Positions 11,101-17,072 of a stretch of DNA of 17,073 nt are shown one piece after another. This DNA is from Candidatus Pacearchaeota archaeon (GTDB lineage: Archaea > Nanoarchaeota > Nanoarchaeia > Pacearchaeales > GW2011-AR1). Positions within the stretch are counted from its first letter, which is position 1, and each line of letters opens with the position of its first letter. The stretch lies in contig NZER01000302.1 of NCBI GenBank assembly GCA_002690445.1, forward strand, positions 1 through 17,073, written 5' to 3'. The notes beneath the pieces are model-generated. The model saw only the letters and a list, made by a program, of their open reading frames with translations, made no database searches and was not told the origin of the DNA. The position numbers and the translations under genes are program-made.

Positions 11101-13808
11101 ATGAGGTAGCATTAGTATTCCATCGTACACCAAGTACTCGTCAGAGTGATAAAATTATTGTTGGACTTAGAGGTTTTACTAAAGCTGAGGAAGGTAATCA
11201 GGCTAGACTTAATCCATTTGATGTGTATGCAAGGGCTGAAGCTGACTTTGATATAGATAAAATTAATTATTGGTGGGATACTCCAGATGATATTTTGAAA
11301 CTATGGAAAGGTCAATCTGGAAAAACACCGTTTGTATCTGAAGAAAGAATGGATAGGAGGACATCTCTTGATGCTAATTACGATTGGCTGGATGCTTCTT
11401 CAATGCGTAAGCTTAGTACAGATGTAGCTCATGCAGAAAAGATGCGTGGACAGGTAGTTAAGGCTCAAAGATTAGTTCAGTTTTTATCTCAGTATCATTC
11501 TACTGTGGGAGAAAGAGGGTTTAAAGGATTTGTTTTAAATCTAAATGGTACATGGGGAGATAGAGTCCAGGATAATCATGCTCGAATAGTATTTGATTTC
11601 GATAAATTGGATGATAATCGTCATAAGCTAGCTGAAGATATTCAGCGTATTATTGATTCTCATAATGGTTATGATGCTGATTTATATAATGATGCATGGC
11701 TAGATAAATTTCTTTTTGGAGATGGTGGTGTTAGATATGATGGTTTATTTAAGAAAAGAAATTATAGTGCTGGAAAGAAAGGGCCTAATCAGGAAAGTCT
11801 ATCATATCATGAGAAGTGGGATGATTCAGTGTCTGAAGATATTGCTGGCCAACCTTCTCTTGATGCTGGAGAAAGAGCAATTATAAAGGAAGTTATAGCT
11901 CCTTATAGATCTTTATTACAAGTTGGTACTAGTATATATGAGTCAGGTGAAGCAAGGTCCCCAAGATATGATGATCTTATTACTGAAATGCAGCGTTATG
12001 ATAGCTTTATGCAGAATATGAAAAGACGTGTTTATTATAAATTGAGATTTAAATATGGTAATGATAAGTCTGCTATGTACGATCAGAATGTTATGGATAG
12101 AGTTAATGAAATCTTTGGTTTTAATAAAACTACAAAAGATTTAGATGCTGATGTATTCAAAGATTTTGGATCTAATGCCAGTACTAGAATACAGGCAGGT
12201 CAAGATACAGAGGCCAATAGAAAGCTTCCATTTGAGCGTATGTTGGCTACAATTGCCAATGGTGATAAGTTGTCTCAGGATTCACCTCGTAGCTTATGGG
12301 GTTCAGACTTAGGGAGGTTTGAAAATATACATGATCAGCTTATGGGTACTGGTGCTTTGGCAGATGCAAGGCAGGAAGTATATAAGACAATGAATGCAGA
12401 GCTTAAAGATGATATGACAAAGCTCAGGTTTGTTAACTATTTACGATGGAAGGAAAGTACACAACAGAAGGCTGCTAATAATGCTCGTAAAGATGGCCAT
12501 GATAATTTGGCACAATCTATTACAGAAGATATTGCTGCTTTAAAATCTGAAAGAATAGAGGTTGAAGGTGCTATAGAAAATAGTGAAAGTATTATTAAAA
12601 CTATGACTGGAGTTGCTGCTAATAGAATAAAGAGAGAGATGCTTGACAATCCAAAGCATAATGGTTATATGAAATTTAAGAATTTTGATCATGCTAATAA
12701 TTGGATTAAGAAAAATACTGCAGCAATAATGAAAATGGCATCTGCAAAACCTATAAAATATCGTGCTATTAATTCTCCTGAGTATAGAGATGCACTTATA
12801 TTTCATGAGATATTGAGTAAGTATGAGAATATATTCATAGATCCTTCTATAGATGCTGGTCATAGATTTGAAGAGTTCAATAACGATTTAAGAGATTTTG
12901 AACATAAACGTAGTACAATGTGGAAGCAGTGGTTTGGAGATAAGAAAAGACAAGATTCTTTTAATCCCTGGTATAATGAAACTCGTATAATGAATTCACT
13001 TACTAATGAGTTTACAGGATTATTTGATAAGTGGAATACTGTAGAAGATGGGCTTGGCATGCTATTTCTATGGAAGACAATGCTACCTAGACCTGTAAGA
13101 GGTGAGTATACATATTATAATCAAAAGTTAGCACCTGCATTTAGAGATCGCGATATGGGACTTGTTAAGTTTGGACTTAGATTTATTGCAACTGCAGACG
13201 AATCACGTATATCTAAATTTCAAAAGAAAGGGATCTTTGATATATTTGCATCTCAATATACAGATTGGTATGATTTTCTACATAATAATAAGGTTATTGG
13301 CAAAGAAGGGATGACATATAGGGATATGTATGAATTCCAGAACAGGGAATTATATGAAAATCCATCTCCTATGATTGATTTTGGTAGAGATAAAACTACA
13401 CTTCCCAGTCAACAAGAGCAGCTTAATAATGTATTACATTCTATGTTTGGAGTGGATAATACATATTCATATGGATTTGTTATGAGAGATCCAAGTACTG
13501 CAGTTGATATGAAAGCTAGAACTGAGAATCATGTATTTCCACGTGGCTATATACCTATACATTATAGAGGAGGAGATCATCCTAAGATTAGCGGTTGGTC
13601 TGATTGGAATCAGGCGAGAACAGGAGAAGCATATATGATGCTTGGCGAATCACTTAATAAGAAGATACTTGGATATAGGGAGGTTCCAGTAGTTAAACAT
13701 ACGTTTAATGAAGTGAATGCTAGGCCAGAAACTTCTGGAGATATATTAAATATTATTAGAACCAAAGGGCAGCATGAAGAAAATGGTTCCGATCCTAACT
13801 GTCCATAA
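5118..13808 (+). CDS. Giant virion protein with two-barrel (crAss gp66/YonO-like) RNA polymerase core
   Basis: 2,896 aa in one uninterrupted frame. A weak AGGGA site (5108-5112) precedes the ATG, which lies 8 nt after the previous stop. N-terminal part: Gly-rich, hydrophobic segments at about residues 76-150 (LWEFMDVGTFGALGAL, GRVGAGLGGLAGFMVP) and 258-335, as in ejected internal proteins. Polymerase part: R2003-T-P-S, then D2043-F-D-I-D2047-K, then Y2051-W-W-D. This matches the second double-psi barrel of cellular RNAP beta' (R-A-P ... N-A-D-F-D-G-D) and single-chain polymerases (DxDGD followed by WD). In E. coli beta' the arginine is 35 residues before the first Asp; here it is 40. A candidate first barrel with lysines lies at 1669-1696. 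In crAss-like phages such an enzyme is packaged and injected to transcribe early genes; that role is inferred here. Long helical regions (about 500-1500 and 2250-2896) are unassigned. No T7/N4-type polymerase, lysozyme or HExxH motif was found. Confidence 0.78.
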   Translation: MANLFDRQKFKSELMSRGITWTNDEIDSYVESMNLQKSVPKSYLPYKQQMLGQEAGGFEPVTLEDPYLPPKPPENAALDLLGNALWEFMDVGTFGALGALDYDDYLENIITTGGPTTFAGRVGAGLGGLAGFMVPMGAVKGITGAAVKGYSKYGTKAAANKMVSEGAKALAKTKYNKLGAEAQKSIWKPFTDTIGQYGHSLEKLATREKFLAKLNSEIRPTIVKTLKDRGIKPSTNTISKLEDIIKTSMGASEGAAMPIWNLQQRIAVGLGGSAGAGKIATIASHVIEEAAIFAAVETPMEVMNSIDEFRDPDIPGAIGHAVALGSALGFIRFIPGGKDQPIMRTAFNRMNKMFKGKRSYKSLDYGTEQARDLLRLTSRSMYQADKELFNIAVGSKGLEKLGVDRITSSSMIDDLTKTQAGSEVLADAMYQIEKNWIKRWWPEFWKESAKDMYGSAPRMFAGAMAFNHSIVFDDNVPLEDKIFNIGVGAFMTKRGRAMDFIDANGKRTAWEHTQRPWTYDNKIQEIDKHLRILGTDSPSLIFDSMLRENKLRNEFISIDETDDVKAVMDIMEKNGVIVSSDEARKPKTKPQSPVDHELYDYINAISGFYVHTNTNKRMLGVDELSLNQLKGIENDLRKLELISKEGGGGLETVSDMQNVVYEANRESTEQLINLYKTTVRDMYAVMGLGEQGKDLEMDSLVLAQFSVNDLANLNPDARAAANKVLEVRNLLVKHGLVHVSESKDPAVSVRIDTSEDGQARIIDTMNRLESDLHQLIFKSDPVHGEYAPQMGDEYLSNVINTNAIFKSTRDSYSKLQSLGGDSPAWKPNPVSGRNDSVEIDRLIGKIFATEGDLGALYQRVIVSEGLGKELPVDYEVIQEFANTILDILPYTSKYRSPIGFGTGETETVSHSDVRQLRTLFMQNGMGGFAFRGEDLISYVNEFKEYAIDRKLSSAVRSDGKPFTGIDRAKIGTLIQSGLVNQKMEVIDIVRQIDALKAVIENPEAMKRLMDYNLIHSSKGLALTREIIDQLYKDADLDTKDQIVEFGRQMQELARIWDTTVPELVTDLHAKYKEHLEPYMVKEGKGILEIRPKIVAEADMLTMSELVNKLDLVDKGAMKESHRALMQTIERYTNKDGITAEQQEFIDVLRNNFWNKTGDTAKVVSLLANYGHTNKDGDFIPLYNKETQQFDLEFKGAKKRMEEALKALEQYIPTMMRSELVEQKMRELVGEKLFESDVDNSVTPQSFLEKYNITIKDKDWLGILLRSTTDPLKALKFSGAHTIDKSGNKKFFDDMSADEKIEFIDQTIRLTLTMGESRPIKRFTVGERAGIWSDAENSATNNPLFRFLDDFIGYGNYSIVGRKVEMGVGTRDSRLDQKAFNVLINRLYNGGSTMDVQARANQGGVEMQADRIDGQIFVGLGDYSWGISIPKNQAENVYKKFGEFITEKKIEHEGKYNPIFKKLTELYDEKGEKILDDDGKTVGRVFKKSDAEGDSSYMETITTMMWMDKMAGELWWDHLTATSGKKTKEASIAVSKWSKRIRLMSNISAKELSEPHVDRVLNMHKANKTLEDNTIANLEILQKNKGLNTVLITDEKGNPEIFSTLQKVLDQINDENAASGLTSNQRDDISAKKIRGEGKEREDASIADSVMILPLKWFKALQTIAGFHSMGKIGGIKPIVSSVGDGILLGKTAILPDTRFDGFFAANEKVHAIMMQSASKIVNPNVLSLDTRNMTMKNLKEGAIAQDDYIVKLPWKSINIGSAVAEDHSATISYQLTNEMDASHSNSFYDWLIAGNVEKYDNTMGRFGDSGNSIGATAFARRLSDPGTGDNASLSVMDMWLNASNGGGPVQFTGVLPAFKSSVKKRFLDNGMLQLHNDYGSQSVMSPFLGDSWTELRNTTFHIDKGERKIWTMGQAEIANQNINKTVNLNRLNIIWHRNKNADELISFKEIKKSPQFKKAIKNVTNKERSELAPNEKLGFVYKVLKEYSKLKKQQHEVALVFHRTPSTRQSDKIIVGLRGFTKAEEGNQARLNPFDVYARAEADFDIDKINYWWDTPDDILKLWKGQSGKTPFVSEERMDRRTSLDANYDWLDASSMRKLSTDVAHAEKMRGQVVKAQRLVQFLSQYHSTVGERGFKGFVLNLNGTWGDRVQDNHARIVFDFDKLDDNRHKLAEDIQRIIDSHNGYDADLYNDAWLDKFLFGDGGVRYDGLFKKRNYSAGKKGPNQESLSYHEKWDDSVSEDIAGQPSLDAGERAIIKEVIAPYRSLLQVGTSIYESGEARSPRYDDLITEMQRYDSFMQNMKRRVYYKLRFKYGNDKSAMYDQNVMDRVNEIFGFNKTTKDLDADVFKDFGSNASTRIQAGQDTEANRKLPFERMLATIANGDKLSQDSPRSLWGSDLGRFENIHDQLMGTGALADARQEVYKTMNAELKDDMTKLRFVNYLRWKESTQQKAANNARKDGHDNLAQSITEDIAALKSERIEVEGAIENSESIIKTMTGVAANRIKREMLDNPKHNGYMKFKNFDHANNWIKKNTAAIMKMASAKPIKYRAINSPEYRDALIFHEILSKYENIFIDPSIDAGHRFEEFNNDLRDFEHKRSTMWKQWFGDKKRQDSFNPWYNETRIMNSLTNEFTGLFDKWNTVEDGLGMLFLWKTMLPRPVRGEYTYYNQKLAPAFRDRDMGLVKFGLRFIATADESRISKFQKKGIFDIFASQYTDWYDFLHNNKVIGKEGMTYRDMYEFQNRELYENPSPMIDFGRDKTTLPSQQEQLNNVLHSMFGVDNTYSYGFVMRDPSTAVDMKARTENHVFPRGYIPIHYRGGDHPKISGWSDWNQARTGEAYMMLGESLNKKILGYREVPVVKHTFNEVNARPETSGDILNIIRTKGQHEENGSDPNCP
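5343..5567 (+). other. N-terminal hydrophobic glycine-rich segment of the giant protein
   Basis: Residues 76-150 of the 2,896-aa product. It contains two apolar, Gly/Ala-rich runs (around 79-101 and 118-147) with small-residue spacing like glycine zippers and few charges. In phage ejection proteins such segments can insert into or line the channel through the cell envelope. A second segment of the same kind lies at residues 258-335 (nt 5889-6122). No signal peptide is apparent, in keeping with a packaged protein rather than a secreted one. Confidence 0.5.
10122..10205 (+). other. Candidate first double-psi barrel (lysine) motif of the polymerase
   Basis: Residues 1669-1696 read M-G-K-I-G-G-I-K1676-P-I-V-S-S, then G-D-G-I-L-L-G-K1690-T-A-I-L-P-D. 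In the RNAP superfamily the first barrel (beta subunit, or the N-terminal barrel of single-chain enzymes) carries two catalytic lysines, in a G-x-K-G context in beta and in QDE-1-type enzymes. K1676 and K1690 are the best candidates that I can see, about 350 residues before the Asp triad. K1671 is an alternative. This assignment is much weaker than the one for the DFDID barrel. Confidence 0.45.
11100..11282 (+). other. Catalytic double-psi barrel with DFDID metal-binding triad
   Basis: Residues 1995-2055. A beta-strand-like stretch HEVALVFHR ends in R2003-T-P-S. A short linker and G-N-Q-A-R-L-N-P lead to E-A-D2043-F-D2045-I-D2047-K-I-N-Y-W-W-D. The order R-x-P, then (G-N/G-K)-x-I/A-x-L-x-P, then A-D-F-D-x-D is the same as in bacterial beta' (R-A-P-T-L-H-R, G-K-A-I-Q-L-H-P, N-A-D-F-D-G-D). 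The three Asp residues would bind the catalytic magnesium ions. The Gly of DFDGD is Ile here, a variant I associate with crAss-like virion polymerases. Confidence 0.8.
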
Positions 13809-13820
13809 GGAGAATAAATA

Positions 13821-16475
13821 ATGGCATGTAAACCTAAAAGTAAAGATGCAGCTATCAGAGCTGGTAAGTTGATGGAAGTTTATAATAAGTGGTCTAAAGA
13901 TGATACTATTAAAGCATTAACTCAAGGTGATAATAAATATTGGCGAACATTCTATGAAGAAGTTACACAATTAGATTTTGATTATGGTAGTATGCCTAAT
14001 GTTAAACAGATTAGGAAGTTAGATCGTAAAACGGATAGAATGATTAAAGGTTTAAAAAAGAATCCAAGCAGGTTTGCTGAATGGTTGTATCTTCCAGAGA
14101 ATATCTTGAGCAAGAATCCACTTACTAAGAAATATTTTGATAGCATGATCATAGCTGGAAATTTTTATCGTGGCAATCTTGAAATATTTACTTCAGATAT
14201 AGATATGATGGCTAAAATGATAAAGAATGCTGCAAGAACTGAAGGTGCTATGCGTGTGTTTAGCCTTAATCGTAAGAGTGCACAGCAAAAAATACAAAAG
14301 ATGGAATCAGAATATCAGAAATTATTGGTTGAAGATCCTAATCAAGCAGAAAATTATTATAGAAATAATCTCCAAAAGATGGAGCAAACTGAAGAACTTA
14401 AGGTAGTGCAGGGAGTGTATGATCTTATTACTAGTCCAGAAAAATTGTTTGTAGGAAAAGGACAGGAGGGATCTTTGTACGATAGATATGGTACTGCTGC
14501 TGTACAAATTGCCAGATTATGGGTTGGCGGTAAGGATAAACCTGGTATGCGTGACAGGTTGTATGGAATATTAGAAGATGGACTTAAAGCATACACTGAT
14601 GTAATGCATAATCATGCTGTGAGGACTGGTTCTCTAGAAAAAACTGAAAAGAAGTTGCAAGCTGTATTAGACCAGTTTCAGAAACAGAAAAACTTTTATC
14701 CCACTCAAGCTTTAAAGATATTCCCTACTTTAAATAAGATTAGTGAAAACATTTATGATTCTAATACTAGCAAGGCATTGGAGCAATCTCTACCTGAGGT
14801 AAATAAGATGTTGGATGCTATTGTTAATGATTTAAAATTAGATCCCCATACATTCTTATCTCGTGGTGATGTTAAACGTAGGTCTAAGGATGTTGTAACC
14901 GTAATAGATCAGTATGCAAAAGATGTTATTCGATTTAATTATACTGCTAATGCAACTAAGAATGTTACTAAGGCAATACAAGATTTAGGAAATATGAAAG
15001 GTACAGAACTTGAAACTCAGATTGATTTTCTCTCAAGATATCTGACAGAGACTCATTCTACAGCAGTTGGAACAAGATATAAAAATTCTAAATTAGCTCA
15101 TGTGGCTAAAACTATTACTTCTTGGCAGTTCTTTCAGAAGCTAGGACTTAGTCCAGGTACAGCTGCACGTAATGCTACCCAGTCTTTACAGAACTTTGTC
15201 TACTTTGGAGCTAAAGCATGGAAAGATTCAGGGGCATATATTAAATCTGAAAATCTTGGTAGGCAAATTGAAACTGAGATGAAGAGACATGGTGTGTTTT
15301 TTGTCAACTTGGAAGAGATTGCACAAACTGGAGACATGTTGGAAGGTGTGAAGCTTGTTGATGGTCAAGTTGTTAGACAACAGCCTGGATATAATGCATG
15401 GTTTACTTCTTCTGTAGAAAAGTTAGCTAAGGTAAGTGGTAAGCCCATGCAGTGGGTGGAAAATAAACTTAATCGTGCCACTACTTTTAAGATTGCATAC
15501 TCTAAAATGCACCAGGATCTTACAAATAATAATGGTCTTATTCGTAAAAGAATGGAAGGAAAGATCTCTAAAGGACAGAATATAGAAGATGCTATTGCCA
15601 ATGAAATAAATCTTAGATCTAGTAGGTATGCAGCTAATATGGTAAAGGAACTGCATTATGAGTATAGTGCTTTTGCTAAACCTAAAGCAATACAAACAAC
15701 AGCTGGCTCTATACTTGGACAGTTTTCTACTTATGGTATTAACTTTTTTGAATACAATAGAAAGATAGCAGTTAATGCTGGTGATTCTATGCTTGCTGGT
15801 GATTGGACTAGTCCTGAAGCAGCTAGATTGTATAGAATGGCGTTGCTTTATGGTTTGACTACTGCAGTATTAGAACCAATAACTAATGCAAAGTGGAGTA
15901 ATTTAATAGAACATGACACTAAAGAAAGATTGGAACAACTTTTTACTTTCTTAACTGGCGATGAAAAGGAAAGGAAGCGAACATTCTTTGGTAAAGGTCC
16001 ACTTTTAGGAACATTTGGAGGTCCATTTGTCAGTGATCTCTTTACTTTAGGAAATGTTATTGGTTTTACTAAGCTTAGTGACAATGAACTTATGTCATAT
16101 CTTCAAGGTTATAAGCAAAAAGCTAGAGATGTAGAAGATAGACGAATGAAAGATGCAGTTGGTCTTCTAAACATGCAATTATCTAAATTTATATTCTCTT
16201 CTGCTCCAAAGATGCGTGATGGTACTGGGTTTATGACCATACTTACACAGGATTATTTACAGCTATGGAATACTGGAGATATCAAAGAAAGACGTGAAAA
16301 AATGTTATTATATCCACAGAAATATGGACCTGAAATTCTCAAACCAATATTTACTACTGCTAAACAAAGAAAAGAAAGACAGAAAAGATTGAAGGCTGTT
16401 ACTGGTATCGAGCCACAACTCCGTTATGCAAAAGCATTAGAATCTTTAGATATTCTTCAAGAATGGGGTAGATAG
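13821..16475 (+). CDS. Large internal virion protein, partner of the giant polymerase protein
   Basis: 884 aa, family not named with confidence. AAGGAG at 13807-13812 overlaps the previous stop and lies 8 nt before the ATG, so it is translated with the giant gene. The N-terminal 430 residues are charged and helical, with a coiled-coil-like run at about 149-197. At 441-461, LGLSPGTAARNATQSLQNFVY resembles a motif I have seen in very large phage internal or polyvalent proteins. The C-terminal third is more apolar: RMALLYGLTTAVLEPI (about 672-687) and FFGKGPLLGTFGGPFVSDLF (722-741), followed by a basic helical tail. Apolar Gly-rich segments and gene order suggest a packaged protein ejected with its neighbour. 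No catalytic motif and no polymerase motif are visible. It may have arisen by splitting of a longer giant gene, but no residual frame links the two. Confidence 0.7.
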   Translation: MACKPKSKDAAIRAGKLMEVYNKWSKDDTIKALTQGDNKYWRTFYEEVTQLDFDYGSMPNVKQIRKLDRKTDRMIKGLKKNPSRFAEWLYLPENILSKNPLTKKYFDSMIIAGNFYRGNLEIFTSDIDMMAKMIKNAARTEGAMRVFSLNRKSAQQKIQKMESEYQKLLVEDPNQAENYYRNNLQKMEQTEELKVVQGVYDLITSPEKLFVGKGQEGSLYDRYGTAAVQIARLWVGGKDKPGMRDRLYGILEDGLKAYTDVMHNHAVRTGSLEKTEKKLQAVLDQFQKQKNFYPTQALKIFPTLNKISENIYDSNTSKALEQSLPEVNKMLDAIVNDLKLDPHTFLSRGDVKRRSKDVVTVIDQYAKDVIRFNYTANATKNVTKAIQDLGNMKGTELETQIDFLSRYLTETHSTAVGTRYKNSKLAHVAKTITSWQFFQKLGLSPGTAARNATQSLQNFVYFGAKAWKDSGAYIKSENLGRQIETEMKRHGVFFVNLEEIAQTGDMLEGVKLVDGQVVRQQPGYNAWFTSSVEKLAKVSGKPMQWVENKLNRATTFKIAYSKMHQDLTNNNGLIRKRMEGKISKGQNIEDAIANEINLRSSRYAANMVKELHYEYSAFAKPKAIQTTAGSILGQFSTYGINFFEYNRKIAVNAGDSMLAGDWTSPEAARLYRMALLYGLTTAVLEPITNAKWSNLIEHDTKERLEQLFTFLTGDEKERKRTFFGKGPLLGTFGGPFVSDLFTLGNVIGFTKLSDNELMSYLQGYKQKARDVEDRRMKDAVGLLNMQLSKFIFSSAPKMRDGTGFMTILTQDYLQLWNTGDIKERREKMLLYPQKYGPEILKPIFTTAKQRKERQKRLKAVTGIEPQLRYAKALESLDILQEWGR

Positions 16476-16477
16476 GA

Positions 16478-16490
16478 TCGTTTTTAACGA
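16478..16490 (+). terminator. Weak AT-rich hairpin after the virion operon
   Basis: TCGTT-TTT-AACGA, three bases after the stop of the 884-aa gene and followed by AAAAG. The stem is 5 bp with a 3-nt loop and has no clear T-run after it on the plus strand. It could be a minor pause or stability element; as a terminator it is poor. Confidence 0.2.
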
Positions 16491-16524
16491 AAAAGTTATC
16501 CAAGCCTGAAATATCATTGAAACT

Positions 16525-16692
16525 CTAATTAAAAAGGCCCCCTACCCTACGTATATAGTTTTGAAAGGTCACTATGGGGTGCAATATGGGTGCAGGCTGC
16601 GTTTTACGGGACTTTCTCACTTTTTCCGATACTAAGTGCCACTTTAATAAAATAGAGGCTAAGATCGCTCCTAGCCCCCACTTTTTGTTCAT
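16525..16692 (-). CDS. Possible 55-aa small protein with hydrophobic N-terminus
   Basis: Open frame of 55 codons starting MNKKWGLGAILASILL and ending VGGLFN. Its ATG overlaps the TAA of the gene before it (TAATG), which suits translational re-initiation. There is no Shine-Dalgarno site of its own. Two Lys residues precede an apolar run (about residues 5-18), so a small membrane protein is conceivable; the rest is basic (VRKSRK). The frame also contains a stem-loop (16657-16676) and a near-direct repeat (16573-16594), either of which could mean that this stretch is non-coding intergenic DNA. Treat as tentative. Confidence 0.3.
   Translation of the reverse strand: MNKKWGLGAILASILLKWHLVSEKVRKSRKTQPAPILHPIVTFQNYIRRVGGLFN
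16657..16686 (+). terminator. Stem-loop, possible terminator between convergent operons
   Basis: GGCTAAG (16657-16663), loop ATCGCT, CCTAGCC (16670-16676) forms a 7-bp stem with one A-C mismatch. On the plus strand it is followed by CCCAC and then TTTTT (16682-16686), so it could end virion-operon transcription. On the minus strand the stem is followed by an AT-rich run (TCTATTTTATT), so it may act in both directions. The gap before the plus-strand T-run weakens the call. Confidence 0.4.
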
Positions 16693-16865
16693 TAATCAGG
16701 AAGGTGTCTATTTTCTTTTTTTAATATCTCTACAACTGTAAAATTAATTACATCCGCCATATCCATTACCATCTTCCTAAAAGCTGGATAAGCTGGATGA
16801 TAAATGTCTATGTTTTGAATCTTCTTTAATTCTTCTTTATATTTAGGGTTATTTATAAGATTCAT
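16692..16865 (-). CDS. Small hypothetical protein, 57 aa
   Basis: 57 codons, beginning MNLINNPKYKEELKKIQNID and ending ILKKENRHLPD. AAGGAG (plus-strand CTCCTT, 16871-16876) lies 5 nt before the ATG, giving clear start support. The product looks helical with mixed charge and has no membrane segment or known motif. It follows the edge-truncated gene by 12 nt, so the two are probably one minus-strand operon converging on the virion genes. A small phage protein of unknown role (regulatory or host-takeover) is one possibility; nothing in the sequence decides it. Confidence 0.6.
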   Translation of the reverse strand: MNLINNPKYKEELKKIQNIDIYHPAYPAFRKMVMDMADVINFTVVEILKKENRHLPD

Positions 16866-16870
16866 TAACT

Positions 16871-16876
16871 CTCCTT
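16871..16876 (-). promoter_or_regulatory. Shine-Dalgarno site of the 57-aa gene
   Basis: Perfect AAGGAG on the minus strand, 5 nt before the ATG at 16865 and just after the stop codon of the upstream gene. It is the strongest evidence that the minus-strand small frames are translated. Confidence 0.6.
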
Positions 16877-16877
16877 A

Positions 16878-17072
16878 TTACTTATCATCAAACATGGAGA
16901 ATTTCTTAATAGGACCCCCATTATTGCGTAATTCTTTCATATATGCCACTATTTCGAGGAAATCTCCATATTCGATGATAACATAGGTTTCGCCACGATC
17001 TTCCCGTACAAGGGCAATATCGCACGATTCTGGGGGTTTCAGCCATTGGGCTATTCTTTTTCTACGTTTACA
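16878..17072 (-). CDS. Hypothetical protein, C-terminal 64 residues, truncated by window edge
   Basis: The frame is open from the right edge (17072) to TAA at 16878-16880, followed immediately by a second TAA. Visible residues start CKRRKRIAQWLKPPESCDIA and end PIKKFSMFDDK, with a beta-like stretch ETYVIIEYGDFLEI in the middle. The start codon lies outside the window. No family recognised. It lies upstream of the 57-aa gene in the same direction and probably in the same transcript. Confidence 0.55.
   Translation of the reverse strand, partial: CKRRKRIAQWLKPPESCDIALVREDRGETYVIIEYGDFLEIVAYMKELRNNGGPIKKFSMFDDK

Noticed and set aside
11592..11612. Second Asp-rich run F-D2160-F-D-K-L-D-D in the giant protein as an alternative polymerase triad
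   Set aside because: It has only D-F-D followed by Lys, lacks the third Asp in the D-x-D-x-D register, and has no R-x-P element 35-40 residues upstream. The site at 2043-2047 fits far better.
5118..13808. N4-type (T7-like, single-subunit) virion RNA polymerase
   Set aside because: The size and position suit an N4-like virion polymerase, but I could not find the T7-family motifs (the B-motif K...R...YG or the C-motif HDS). The DFDID barrel points to the other superfamily.
5118..13808. Zincin protease or lytic transglycosylase/lysozyme domain in the giant protein
   Set aside because: No HExxH is present (HELYD, HEVAL, HEILS and HEKWD all lack the second His), and no transglycosylase Glu-Ser...GLxQ pattern was seen.
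16561..16656. Plus-strand frame (LWGAIWVQAAFYGTFSLFP...) after the last large gene
   Set aside because: Short, has no ATG start or ribosome binding site, and begins just after a stop; the opposite strand offers better-supported frames.
16476..16700. tRNA gene or attachment site in the gap
   Set aside because: No cloverleaf or tRNA-like 3' end could be folded by eye, and no integrase gene is in the window.
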